A stretch of 64,000 nucleotides of DNA from Neodiprion pinetum (GCF_021155775.2 NC_060233.1:34193077-34257076), one strand, 5' to 3'; counted from the stretch's first letter, positions 12,498-24,733 are shown. Notes: generated by a model from the letters alone, not told the origin. Numbers and translations are program-made.

Positions 12498-12740
12498 TTA
12501 TCTTATCTTTTCCTCAATACCGACATTGAACTCATGGACGATCCATGCGCACAGCATCGCTGAAATGGGTCTTAAAAATGACGTGATAAAGATACGTACT
12601 TTAACGCCGGTTCGGCCAAATTCGACCAAAGTTCCTGGTTGGTAGTCGTCGCAACGATCGACCGGCTCTCGACAAGTTATGTCTTTACCAAAAATATTGC
12701 CAACCGTTTTTTCCAAAATACTGTGCACGATGTCCTTCAT
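12498..12740 (-). CDS. Small ORF, 80 codons, unidentified
   Basis: The frame opens with ATG in the context GGAGGATGA and reads a protein-like N-terminal half (MKDIVHSILEKTVGNIFGKD, then CDDYQPGTLVEFGRTGVK). A GTACGT donor follows GVK at 12599. The nearest acceptor would leave an intron of only 39 bases, which is too short, so either the ORF reads through or it splices to an exon I cannot see. It lies between two divergent genes. I recognise no family. A chance frame is also possible. Confidence 0.25.
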   Translation of the reverse strand: MKDIVHSILEKTVGNIFGKDITCREPVDRCDDYQPGTLVEFGRTGVKVRIFITSFLRPISAMLCAWIVHEFNVGIEEKIR

Positions 12741-12853
12741 CCTCCGTTATATTGGTTCTTAATCTTTCGCTCACGTCTTACATATCAAACTAATAATTTA
12801 CCATTTGGATTTGTTCCGTTTTCAGGTTGAATTTCGGGTTGGGTCGTTCAAAT

Positions 12854-12979
12854 ATGGCGGGTTCGTCGCAGTCCGTTTCCAGCTTTCCACTCGGCTCGCG
12901 GTCCACCGTCCGCGTTCCTATCGAGGAAAACCTCGGAACGCAGCGTAAACGCCATAAACGCACGTATGTCGGAGTTTGA
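12854..12979 (+). CDS. Small ORF of 41 codons upstream of CBP20 (possible uORF)
   Basis: ATG at 12854 and TGA at 12977-12979 enclose a Ser/Arg/Lys-rich peptide ending in QRKRHKRTYVGV. It ends 85 bases before the CBP20 start codon and is in a different frame. If the CBP20 transcript begins upstream, this would be a translated leader ORF that could reduce reinitiation at CBP20. Transcript evidence is absent. Confidence 0.25.
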   Translation: MAGSSQSVSSFPLGSRSTVRVPIEENLGTQRKRHKRTYVGV

Positions 12980-13064
12980 CGGCGCATTTGACTTTTCTGG
13001 TCGAATAAACACATTGGGATACTACAAAAGTTGATTACCAAATTCACGGTACGAGGATAAAGCG

Positions 13065-13819
13065 ATGGCACTATCGACCAGTCCAATTTCACCGTCGGTT
13101 GACCTCAGCTCTTATCGTGACCAGCACTTTAAGGTTCGTACTTCGATCACTCTACGCTAACATAACCTGTTCAATAACATTATTCGACGTGTTAAAAAAC
13201 ATTATTACTCCTCCTTTAGGGATCTCGAGTTGAACAGGACCGATTATTAAGGAACTCGACGACTCTGTACATTGGTAATCTCTCGTTTTACACTACAGAG
13301 GAGCAGATATATGAACTATTTTCAAAGTGCGGAGACATTAGACGAATTATTATGGGACTGGATAAGTACAAAAAAACTCCATGTGGATTTTGCTTCGTCG
13401 AGTACTACTTGAGACCCGATGCGGAAAACTGTATGCGATATGTTAATGGGACCCGTTTAGACGATAGAATTATACGTACGGATTGGGACGCTGGGTTCAT
13501 CGAAGGCAGACAGTATGGTCGAGGAAAGACAGGTGGTCAGGTAAGATACTTTATTCTATACCTGAATATCGGGGAACTTGAATACGGAGCACCGACTAAT
13601 TCTGCCAGTCAGGAAACTTATCTAATAGTTTGAATTGATTTTAAGATTCAAGTTGATACTTAAACATGTTGCGTGAGTTACTATAATGATTGATAATTTT
13701 CATCTAATTACCAGGTCAGAGACGAGTACAGATCCGACTTTGACGGTGGCAGAGGTGGCTATGGAAAAATAATCCAACAAAAAGTAACACCCGTTGTGGA
13801 TGGGGCATTTGGTCGATGA
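13065..13819 (+). CDS. Cbp20: Nuclear cap-binding protein subunit 2 (CBP20)
   Basis: CBP20 binds the 7-methylguanosine cap of nuclear RNA polymerase II transcripts as a heterodimer with CBP80, and acts in splicing, 3' processing, export and microRNA maturation. The exons are 13065-13133, 13220-13540 and 13715-13819, all phase 0, with introns of 86 and 174 bases, giving 164 residues (family about 155). The single RRM shows RNP2 LYIGNLSF (39-46) and RNP1 CGFCFVEY (78-85). Tyr17 in SSYRDQHF and Tyr40 in RNP2 match the cap-stacking tyrosines of the human protein (Tyr20, Tyr43). The conserved run RIIRTDWDAGF and the glycine/arginine-rich tail (YGRGKTGGQ, GGRGGYG) follow. The C-terminal extension VTPVVDGAFGR is a little longer than in vertebrates. 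It converges on the RhoL-like gene downstream. Confidence 0.96.
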
Positions 13820-14011
13820 AGTACACACCTATGGATGACAATCACATTTGATCATGATCGGTGATGTGCGTATTGTTTAATTCTATTCATTGACAACTAC
13901 AGGCATATTGTGATGAATATACAAAGTTTTGTGGTGACAAAGAACTTTCGTGTGCGAAAGAGTTATTCTATCTGGTTCTCCTTATTTCATTTATTTATAT
14001 TTGTGTAAGTC

Positions 14012-14017
14012 ATTAAA
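14012..14017 (+). terminator. Candidate poly(A) signal for CBP20
   Basis: ATTAAA about 190 bases after the CBP20 stop codon. It is the best hexamer I see before the opposing gene's 3' end. Confidence 0.4.
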
Positions 14018-14081
14018 TGATTCATGTTTCGTGACAAATGGAAGAAAGGTTTTCACACCCACAATATGCACGTAAAAAAAC

Positions 14082-14087
14082 TTTATT
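14082..14087 (-). terminator. Candidate poly(A) signal for the RhoL-like gene
   Basis: AATAAA on the minus strand, about 610 bases past the GTPase stop codon. It would leave a tail-to-tail gap of about 50 bases, or a small overlap, with CBP20. Confidence 0.4.
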
Positions 14088-14695
14088 CCTACGGATATTA
14101 TATTTAATATGTATAACGTACACGCGCGATACAACTTTGGTTGACAGTTGAAGATTTTTTTTTTTATTAATTATTATATTTTGTACAGAAAAGACACACG
14201 TATATTCGCACATTATACATTACAATTATATATGCATATCGTATTGTTCTGGATATAAGCCGAGGTTTTTTTGTCGTTGACAGCAGCCGCCAAAATCGTC
14301 GTCGTCTAATACGCGGACCAGTCTTCTGTGCGTGTAATCAAGAAAAACATCCTGAAATACTGTCGCAGAATTCGGGGACCGCTTATACTCTGAACAATAC
14401 TGTATATATATATATGTATGTACACGGCAGGACTCGAGAGGGATTCTTTGGTTATAATTCGTTCTTTTCGCGTCTTTTAGTATCAGAAATGAAGCTTCGG
14501 CGATATAACTTGTCCAATCATAATATTAATGTTATTAATGGTAGGCACCGGTTAAAATAATAATAATAATAGTAATGCTAAAATTAATAACAATAATCTT
14601 ATCGTTTCTTATTGACGGGTAGTCCCGTAACATCAACAATTTTCAAAGTACCGCGTGAATATATGTGATGTATACGATTGTGCTTGTATTCCGTT

Positions 14696-15862
14696 TCAAA
14701 GAATACCGCACAGTCTCCGCGGTGCCGGTTTTTTCAGCACGGATCTAATCCCCTCTACAAATACCTCTTCCAGTCCCTCTGACTTTATTGCCGAACATTC
14801 GACGTATTTGTAGGCCTTGATTCTCTTCTTCATCTTCTTACATTCTGCCGGTGTTATTACATCCGTGTCCTCCCTGTTCCTCAGGTCACCCTTGGTGCCT
14901 ATCCAAGATATATGATAAATAGTTTTAAGTGGAATCTAAAGTCTGATCAGTTGTTGGCAAACACACATCACTCGTAGCAGCATAATGTGGAATATTGAAT
15001 ACTTGAAATATTTATTACGCACTTACCGACAAGGACAATTGGCACGTTGGGACAGTGGTGCTTGATTTCCGGATACCATTTGCTGGCTACGTTTTCGTAC
15101 GAACTGCGCGCACTTATCGAAAAGCACAGGAGAAAACAATCCGTCTAAAATGAATATCGTAGTTTGGTTCGCAAAAAATATAATACGGGATTTTTGTAGT
15201 GTTAAAAATTTGATAGAATTTTCAACTAGTGTACGAAATTGAAATTGTAAACCTACGTTCGGGTACGACAAAGGCCTAAGCCTTTCGTAATCCTCTTGAC
15301 CGGCTGTGTCCCAAAGCACCATATTGAACTCCTGTCCATCTACGCATATGTTGTCTGCATAGTTGTCGAACCTGGACGAAAGAAATGTTGAAAGTAACTG
15401 AAAGTATAGCTGATCTCTTTTCTGTTTACACTAAAAATATGTGATCACAGCATTGCGGTAAGGAATTGCAAATGTTCCTAGAATTGAAGCCCTTTCTTTC
15501 GCAAATCTTGACATGAACATGAATTACATATCAAATTATTTATTTTTTAAAACTTTCATTGCAATGAATTCGAATCAGAAAGAAATAGAAAACTTTTAAT
15601 ATTAAATTAAGGGTTGAAATTCACCAGAGAGTGTCTTTTAGTCTATGAAAAATTGTATAAAGTTTGGTAATAGAACAGATTCGATTTGATTTGAAATTAG
15701 GGAATTAGTATGTCCGATTTATTTGATGTTTCTTGATGCTTACACTGTGGGAACGTATTCGGTGGGGAATTTCTTGGACGTGTATGTGATAAGCATGCAG
15801 GTCTTACCGACCATGCCGTCACCAACCGCGGTGACCTTTATCGGTCGTATCCGAGACACCAT
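14696..15862 (-). CDS. RhoL: Rho-family small GTPase, RhoL-like
   Basis: This is a membrane-anchored molecular switch. In flies RhoL acts in haemocyte migration and adhesion. The exons in transcript order are 15744-15862, 15257-15371, 15027-15144 and 14696-14898, all GT-AG with consistent phases, giving 184 residues. The P-loop is GDGMVGKT (14-21), the switch I threonine lies in YVPTVFDNY (Thr39), switch II is WDTAGQED (60-67), the base-specificity motif reads GTKGDL, and the G5 motif is ECSA. Rho-specific features include LRPLSYPN and the insert region. The protein ends in CGIL, a CaaX box whose final Leu predicts geranylgeranylation, after a basic APRR. Met in the P-loop (GDGMVGKT rather than the Rac/Cdc42 GDGAVGKT) is what points to RhoL; Rac, Cdc42 and Rho1 fit less well. 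A splice-acceptor-like sequence 11 bases upstream of the ATG suggests a separate 5' untranslated exon. Confidence 0.85.
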
Positions 15863-16114
15863 ACTCGCGTCCTCTGGAACAAAGAAGAGAATTTCCGGTG
15901 TTAAAATTTACGCGCGTGCACCCGTAAACTCGTTAATTATCGTTCATTCGCTGATACGGAGTGAAGACTTGACACTCTGATCGTAAAACTTTATTCTCGC
16001 ACTTGACGAACTCTTTAAAGAACGGTCGGAAATCGATTACCGAGTAAAATTCATCCTGACTACAACTGCGTCGCACGTTCATTTTATCGACAGTTTTTTG
16101 GGCCGGTTGACAAT

Positions 16115-16417
16115 TTAACCCTTTAACGGCCAAGCCTTTTTCCCCTTTAAAAAAAAAAACATATCTTCCAACCGCTTGAAATTTTTCTCAATCAAAATAT
16201 TTGAAAAATTACACCTTTTAAAAATACGATTTTTCTGTTTTCATCCTTAACCAAAAAGTTTTTCAAATGAAATTATTCAGTGAAAATTTTCTTTACCGTG
16301 CGTTACAATTTTTCAAATTATTTTACGGCTTTTAAATTCAAGTTGAAGATAATGTTAGAAAAAAATAGCTGTTTCGTCATTGTCGCGAATATGCTGCAAC
16401 GGCAGTCAAAGGGTTAA
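16115..16417. mobile_element. piggyBac-type MITE (non-autonomous)
   Basis: The element is flanked by TTAA on both sides (16115-16118 and 16414-16417). Inside these, the left end reads CCCTTTAACGGCCAAGC and the right end, reversed, reads CCCTTTGACTGCCG. TTAA target duplications and CCCTTTGACTGCC-like termini are typical of piggyBac-related elements. The interior is about 295 bases, AT-rich and without coding potential. Confidence 0.7.
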
Positions 16418-18305
16418 AAAAGAAAAACCTATGCCTTACGACCTGCAAGTTGGAACAGTTGTAGCTCCTTGTTCGTCCAGCTCGGAATTCACGCTCGGCG
16501 CGCCTTCGCAAAACCAATTCATTAGACTCGCTCGTGTCACTCATTGTCAATCTACGCATCCTGTCCTCGCACGCGCTCCGGTAGTCGCCATAGTCTCATA
16601 GTCTCTCTTATCTCCGGCTCGTTTATTGTACTTAATTCCTACGTATTACCATCCCTCGGAACGCGCGGCCCTCGGAGCAAAGCACTTGTGCTCGCCTGTG
16701 TGGAATCGCAAATATTACACCTACGGAGTCGGTGCGTTCAAGTATCTCCTGCAGTGCATACGATGCATACGATGCATATTGGCAGACGGACAATCGTGAT
16801 AAGCGGAAAAACGCGATGGTGACCACTTTGAGTAGGTATTTGTTTTTCAGACGAGAAAGAAGTTATCGCACGATACCGCCGCGTTTCTCCCCGTGCGATG
16901 CAGTTTGTGTCCTCCTCTCTACCACGGTGCAAATTATTTATACGATTTTCTACGAATTTTTAGGAAAATTGGGACATTTCGTAAAATTTTGTACAAAGAA
17001 TTGTTTTCCGTGAAAGATTTTAGATTTTCATGAAAATTTGTATTTTTTCAATTATAAATCTACAAGGCACTACAATTTTTAAATAACATTGACAAATCAT
17101 TACGAAAAATTATGCGTATTTACAATTTTGAAAGAAATATGTAATACGAAATGGCCCAATTTCTGTAAATATTCTCAGTAGTAGAATTTTTCACCAGGAT
17201 CCCTCTATCTTCTTAATGCTTGAAATTGTGTATAATGTTAATAACGTGAATTCTAACAGAGCCCGCATTAACTCGGGACGATTTAATTACGACGCTTACT
17301 TCATGCACGTTTGTTCTAAAACTGCAGGGACGTCCTGAGCCTCCCAAAGGCATCTTTTCAGCTACCAACAAACAGCTGTGGGTTGATAGATATAATATGA
17401 TAATGAACACGCACATGTGAGTAGGACGACTGTGTGTATAAAACCGTGCTCGTCCTACATCCGGCGGGCAAGGCTCATATACTTATATGCAGTATCAATG
17501 GGCCTGTGCGGCGCCTCGCGCCGCATGACAATCAACTCTCGACCTTTTCCTTTTTCTTTTTCAACGTCCTACGATTCCTTCTCTCGGGCCGAGAGAAATT
17601 TCTTATTATCTTACATGCCGTATGATTCTGCACTGCCTGTAATACGAATCACTCGTTGGAGGACGTGTCTGTTCGTGAATCGTTATTTTCTTGATACCTA
17701 AAACTTGTGCTAATTAATCGGTGCCATGATAATTCATTCTTATGCAGGCCTTGACACGAATTTTGAAAATTAGCTTCTTTTTCTACTTCGAAGATTCGTG
17801 TTTAAAGTACAGAAATTGAGCTCGGAGACATTTTCGGTGTGCCTATAAGGCGTTGATATTTTTATACTTTCTAACGTAGAATATTCAGCTGAGAAAAATA
17901 AAACTTTCTATCTTTGCGTATTATTATATACGGTACAGGTTTTAGTCAAATGTGTGATAAAAATATTTGTATTTATATTTCGTAAACGTGTGTTCGAAAA
18001 ATTGTTGCTTCCGTCGTATCGGAACATAGAAAATTTAAAACGCGTAGATTTACAATAGTTATAGTCCTTTGAAGTTTTCGTGCAAGTCATATGCTCATTG
18101 TTAGACGGGAAGTAGAGACTAACGCGCGATGGATCGTTCATATATCAATATTCATTCACGAGAAGAATTTCAATGTGTTTTAAATCTGCCTTATCCATAC
18201 TGTACCTCTATTTGTACACGCCTAATTCGTTTTACGAACGTATTACACACGCGTTTTTAATTCTCAATTTATACAATGCTGTATAACTTGAGAATGTACC
18301 AGGCA

Positions 18306-18526
18306 TACAGTCTGGTTCAAAAACTGTAAAAACTAAACAGTCATAGAACAAATGCTTGAACATTGATATTTATAAAGATTGTTCAAATAACGGTTGATTT
18401 TGGCATAAGCAGGGGAAAAAATTGGAAATAATTTAAGTACTGTGCCAGTCAAATTTAACCATCTCGATCCTTCCTGCATAACGTTTTTTTTTTTACCATA
18501 GATACTAATCTTCCAGCCAGACTGTA
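18306..18526. mobile_element. Possible mariner/Tc1-type MITE
   Basis: TA-flanked ends read CAGTCTGGTT on the left and, reversed, CAGTCTGGCT on the right, 221 bases apart. Beyond about 10 bases the inverted repeats diverge, so this may be a decayed element or chance. Confidence 0.35.
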
Positions 18527-21365
18527 CGCCCGATACATCCGTAACAGGAGTTTATTTTAACCGAGTATTTCTGTCCATAGACATCCCGTCTGCATTATAA
18601 AAGCGTTCTTAAAAAAATGTATGCGTACATGAATGGTGCCAAGACTCTTTGACGTTGCGGGTACGTAGACGCTGCTCTAGGATAGGTCAGGTCGGTGACT
18701 TTGGTGCGATGCAGGTAGTCGTCACTTGGTTACATGCATGATAATAAACACGGCGCGGCCATGGCGGTCCGATAAAGAGGCGCAGCGTTCCTTCTTTCAC
18801 AGAAATTATCATACGTACCTTCCGACGCTTTTCCAACGCACATCGGACAGCCGTCGCAGCTCTCTATCCCTTGTTCGAAAGAAGCTTCACGTATATATAT
18901 TACACGTTGAGCAGCTTCTTCTTTCGCTTCGTCTCGCGTCCGGCGTTCCTTATCGCGCCGTAGGTTTTTCAATCTGTTGTTTTTTTACTCCCAACGTTTT
19001 GTTTAACAGTCCCTTCCACGCGAGCTTTTTCCTCTCTATCTTTATCGCTTCCTCGGCTTTGGACCAACGGCTACATTATCGTTCACCACCTAAAACACAG
19101 CACAGATTCAGCGTTCTCGTATTTTAAATCGACCGACAACCGAGACGCTTGTTGGAATACACACTGGATACCATTATGCTCAATTAACCGTCAAAAGGAT
19201 CGGCCTAGCCGCTTCGGTGCGCAGAGCTCGAAACGCGAACTGTTATACTAATTGCTCCAGCAGTAATTGGTTATATGATCGGGGGAAGCCTTATCGCGTT
19301 TCTAGCGCTGTAAGCCGGCATCGATTCGTACCAATTTCAAGCAGCAACTAATCAGATGATGATTAAAGAATATCGGGAATTGACCTGTTTTTTAATTCTT
19401 TTAATTTCTTTATTTTTTTTTATTCTCACACATTTCTCCACCATGATATCATCATTGAACATGGTATGCACCCTTTTTGTCTCATATCATATAAAATTAT
19501 AATGCATAATGTTGAATAAAGCGTTAAAATGAATATTTATTCTTGCTCCAAGATCGAATTATAATACTCGCAACTTGTACGTATAATCAAGGTGAATACT
19601 AAAAGATGCTAGATTCTCTGGTAACATGGTAGCTTACATGTACAAACTCACGTTCATGTCGTACCGAGAACTACTTACCTACAGCTACGTTAATTGTTGG
19701 TCATGGTGAAAAATGAGGAGAATCAAAAACCATACGGTAACCACTTATACTAGAGAAATTTCTCGCGGTGTGAAATTCACGGCCTCTGACGCATGACTAA
19801 CGTTTTCATCAGGGCGGAGGGCGAGGGTCTCTGCAGAGGATGACTACGGTTCATAGAGCAAAGGACGCGCGTAATTATCCGAGTTCTGATGACGAGGCGA
19901 GAGGGAGTGAGAATTAATGTTCCCAGTATTTTGTGGTGCAATTTGAGGCGAACGACGTTACGCACATCGTATTGTCTTAATGTCGGCGTTCATAACCGCG
20001 ATCATCCCTCCACCTCCTCCTCCTCCTCATCCTCATTTTCCTCATTTAATCACGCATTCGGTGACGCCCCAGCTCATTCCGGATCCGCGATCATTGCGGA
20101 ACGCAGCTGCGCGATATTGCCGCGGGATGTCGAAAGGCGAGACCGAGTACCTTCCGCCTTCCCAAGAATCTCACCTACAAATATACGCGTATAAACACCC
20201 CGGTCGACCATACGACTTACGAGTATTTTCAACAAACTTGCTCCACTTTTCTTCCCTACGAGTTATACGTGTATCCCTAAGCGAAGAACCGTATCACGAA
20301 ACATGTCGCGATCTCTCGTACGTCTCTCTGCTGGTGAACTTTACTCATGTATGCGTGCAGTCATTGTTTTCCGTGACGTGACGGGGAAAACCACTTCCTT
20401 TGACCGATCGTCGCCGCCCTTCCGTAGCTCGCTGCGCAGCGTCAGTACGCTTTGAACTGCTGCCGATAGAATGGAAGTTAATTTTAATTTTTTTCATTTG
20501 TATTTTACACGTCGTGTAATCGAAACAGGACAAGCTTCGTTACTTTCAGGCTTTTTATCACGTCGATTTGGCTCTTCTACAGCAGGGTAATGTTTGTTCG
20601 TATTGTTCGGTCGTTTGTTACCGAAATGTATTGGCTGAATTTGGCAGCTGACTTTCAATGGGTATAAGATTCAAAATTAGAAGCCAAAACTAACTTGAGC
20701 ATAATTTTGCCGGGTTAAACGATATTCTTGGAGCCTATAAACCTCCTTTTCCTGTCAAACCGAAATTGCGTTCCCCGAAGACTTCGCCATATCCACGTAC
20801 GAAAATATAACACAACCGGGATTCCCGACAACACGTTAAACGCTGGAGTTTTCTGCGATTAAAATGCGTCGCAATAACGCGTAGACTATATTTCCCCGAT
20901 CAGAGTTATTGCGGTTTTTAACAAACTGAATCGGGGAAATTTGACAATCACATTTGACGAGCAAGTTTATTGAAATTTTTACGGATGTAGTTTTTCGTAC
21001 GTTTAGGTAGATCAGGCGAGTTTTTAGCACTTTGTTGGCTAACCGTGAATCGTGTAAATGCGAGCGCTCTGCGTATTATCTGAATGACTACATGTGAAAT
21101 GCCGCTGAAGTCAGTAAAGACTTGCAGGTTTTTCACCCCGACGATAATAGTAGCCGGTACATGATTCATGTATACGCCGGAGAAATGTTTAAACATATCT
21201 GGTCAGATTAGATACATAAACCACTGCACGAATTCATTACAGACATCGTTGTGTGTCCTGTATGCATGTGGCCATTACGTTATTACAAGTGGAAAACGAT
21301 GGAAATATTTCTGAATTATTGCACTGATACGTTAGAATTCTTGTCGCGAGGAATATCGCTGTAAA

Positions 21366-21531
21366 GTATCGACCAGGGTTGCAAATTTTTTGATGAAAAA
21401 GTAATGCATTAACCATTACTTTTTCAATTCATAATGGAAATAATTTCCATTGAAACATTAAATTTAATGTTTTAATGGAAACACTAATGCAATTAAAAAA
21501 GTAATGCATTATTTGCAACTCTGGTATCGAC
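21366..21531. mobile_element. hAT-type MITE, 150 bp, with intact 8-bp target duplication
   Basis: The element spans 21374-21523. GTATCGAC is directly repeated on both sides (21366-21373 and 21524-21531). The terminal inverted repeats are CAGGGTTGCAAAT and, reversed from the right end, CAGAGTTGCAAAT, with AAGTAATGCATT repeated further in on both arms. An 8-bp duplication with CAGnGTTGC termini is diagnostic of the hAT superfamily. The perfect duplication suggests a fairly recent insertion. Confidence 0.88.
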
Positions 21532-24500
21532 GAACGAAGACGTGGCAGAAATGCTTTCCATCATCGAGCTTCACAATGCTGCAATCTTTCGGCAATGCTG
21601 TTACGCCGGGTTTAATATGCGCTAATTGCTCTGTCGCGTGTCGCTTTGACAAACCACGTTGTGCTTTTTCGGTATTACCTACATGTCACGCGAAAATTGT
21701 AACTGTCCTCATTTTTTCGTTCTATGTACAGGTACGCACGAAGCATGAATGTCGAACTCTGTTTACACGGCTTTACCCCGGCCTTGGCTCATATATGCTG
21801 GATAAAATATTTACGCCAGAAATAACCAACTGCATTGCGGCTGAAAATGAATAATTTCGGAGAGTCTGACCCTCGATTCTTCTCGCTAGTCGGACGAATC
21901 GCGAAATTGTCTCGGTATATCGGTATGGAAACGCTTTCAACTTGCGTTTCGATCTGCATTTTCACCGTTCGCCAAAGTTGCGGCAGACTGGTTCCCTCGG
22001 AAATCCAAGCAATCGGAGGATATGCGGTAGGTGGGTAACGAAAACGTGTTCTTGTCTTTATATGCCGTAGGTGCACGTGCGCATTCCTGGCATATGCATG
22101 TACGTGTATACTCGACTCGTTATCGACGATTAGGAATCCCATTTCGTTGCCAACAGCCGATCGTTAATTCCGTTCCATCGACGTCGATCGAGTTAGGAAC
22201 ATACGCACTGGCATATGCGTCGCACAGACATCGTGTACTATATTTACGCCGGGACTTTACCACGTGTAGCGATCATTTTTCGTCTCTGTAGGTACTATAC
22301 GTGTATAAAAAATGTTGCCATTCATCGTGATAGACGATCATTCTCTTTGCATACGCATAAACAGGTACGCAAACTGACTTACACGCGGAGAGAATAAAAG
22401 GGCAGATTTTACTTGAAACTAAAGGAAAGGAGGGACACATCAGGTTTTTTTAGTAAAATATGCTTGGCAAAATGCAAACTTTACTTCAAAAACAGTGAAC
22501 GATTCTGTGCGCGGACTAAAATCTGAAACTGAACTGAATCTACATTTATAGTAAAAGTTACATTTGTCATGGGTATTATTTACCGAAAACCTTGGTGTGG
22601 CCCTCCTTTGCCCGCAGTGTTGATTAAAGTCTACTCTTTTCGTTCTATCCGTGCAGCAAAGCAAGAAAATAGTAATTAAAGTAAATTCTCTAGAAGAAAA
22701 ATCAGATAACGAAAAATTAGAGTTTATATCAAGTCTGGAATTTGTTCGGTAATTTGCAGCAAGAGTTCATCGAACTTTAGTTCAGTTTTGAAAAACTATT
22801 ACAAACTTGGCTAGTAGCAGATCCTTCCATAAAAAGGTCTTTGAAATTCAATCTCGTGACAGGACTCAAGTTTTGTGGAACAGATTCTGGGACATGCTAG
22901 TATTGTAAACAGTAATACTAAGTTGAAATACGATCCAGTGGTAAATTATCATTTCAGTTTGATATGGGGTGTAAAACGCACCACTAAACAAACACCTAGC
23001 TAGCTGATATACGTTTGCCGGCTGCTTTGCCCTATCTAATTCAAAATTAACCTGAAAAGTCGCTGATACATATAAATTGTTTGGAAAAGCGATGGGATTA
23101 TCACGTATAATTATCATATATTTCCAATTAGTCGCTGCCATCCCGATAGCAACACCACTGTGTTACATAATCGGTGAGTTTTTTATGCCGGAATGATGTG
23201 TACTTCGGTATTCACACCTTATATCATCTCCCCCTCTGGTAACATACGACCTGCAGCCACCGTGAATAAGAGTGAGAGTGATGATCGTGAGGCTCCGGCG
23301 ATCCCGTAACGTTTAAAAATAGAACAGCTGTTACGCGATGTCTGTTTTTGTTTACTGAACCTTGTTGTCAATTATGAGTTTTGATGAATATTCTATGTAT
23401 ACGTAAGTTCTTATGGCCAACTATGGCTATGGTTTGAAGATATGACAATGTGGTTACGGATCTACAATGACTTGCAGCTTGAGGCGATGGAATAGCTTAT
23501 AACAAATTATATTTATCGAGGAATTCTGGGAATACATTTCTTTGAATAACTCGAAATTTCGTGATTGTACCAAATAGATTTTCATGTTGATCTTTCGCGA
23601 TAGATTACGTTTAGAAATTATAGTGTCATTTGAAATTTATGTACTTGAGATGCTGGCCGTTTACGGGACTCCTATTTTATTTGTTCACGAAGCAAACTCA
23701 ATGCACAGCTTGCACATTCCGCGGTAGACGGAGAATTGCGAAACAGTTGGTATTTCCTTGTTTTTACAATCGTTAAGCTCAGCTATAAAAAAAACCATTT
23801 ACAAAACTGCGAAGCCATACTTGCGAACGAGGAATTGTTAAAAGGCGCAGGAACCAAGGCCTGATTCTTTTCTCTCGATTCACCAAAAAAGAAAAGAAAA
23901 AAAGAAATATATTACGTTCCTCGTTTACATTCCAAACGGTACAGCAGTTTTATTCTATCGAAATTAATATCATAAATGTATCGCTGAAGAAAATAACAAA
24001 CTACAACTAAGTTCGCGTGTATCACGATTGTCGCCGATGACACACAGAGATTCAGTTTGTGGTATGGAACTCGCGGTGAGATAAGATTAGCCCGAGTTGA
24101 TATCGCGGAGCGAATTCTAATCTAGATCCCAGGGTACCGAGTCCCAATTTTTTTAATGTCATCGCCGAGTATCGACTAATGAGCAAAAATCACGCTTCGC
24201 CTTAGAATTCGCTTACGGTACTTTTGTTGCCTGCATTTTTACTTGCGGTGATAAATGCAGGTGGTAAAAAATTTTCTGCAATTAGATTTCACTGGATTTC
24301 ACTCGATCTGAAACGACACCTCGGCCTCCAGATGCTACCCCACTCTACAATGCACTCTTTAAGGCGCACTTCGCACGTGTAATTGATTGTAAGGCAGGAC
24401 CATTAATGAACCATTCAATCGAAGTACGGATGCTGACCGCAGGATCGGCAAGCCAAGGACTAGGACACGGTGAAGGACCCTGCATCGACTCACCATCAAT

Positions 24501-24693
24501 AATCCTCCACGCATTGGTGACACGTATTTCCCCTTGCATTCAAGTGACAAGCACAACTACTGGGCTGCGGTCCAATTCTTCCTCGCGAAATTGTTACGGC
24601 ACTGATAGATAAGGACGGTTTTTTTTTATTCTTATCGATAAGAATCGAGGTACGCGCTTCGACGACTTGCAACCAACTGGCGACCAGGTATCT

Positions 24694-24733
24694 CACTGAC
24701 TGCGTGACTGACTGACTAACTGACTGACTGACT
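24694..24733. repeat. (TGAC)n microsatellite
   Basis: Imperfect tandem TGAC/GACT units immediately upstream of the 24776 exon, so it would lie in its leader or promoter. Confidence 0.8.

Larger units (their letters stand above)
11971..13064. other. Shared upstream region of the MICOS and CBP20 genes
   Basis: The two gene starts are divergent, about 1.1 kb apart. The region holds an E-box/CRE-like composite and a three-copy 9-bp repeat (separate entry), plus two doubtful small ORFs. A bidirectional promoter is possible, but the distance is long for a single shared core. Confidence 0.5.

Noticed and set aside
12561..12599. 39-base GT-AG intron inside the small minus-strand ORF at 12498-12740
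   Set aside because: Shorter than the introns insects normally splice.
15023..15322. 99-codon minus-strand frame as one exon of the GTPase
   Set aside because: It reads through an intron; the Rho-family sequence is recovered only when 15257-15371 and 15027-15144 are joined as separate exons.
16440..16559. N-terminal coding extension of the RhoL-like protein
   Set aside because: Joining its donor to the acceptor at 15873 shifts frame and gives a stop within a few codons; at most an untranslated exon.
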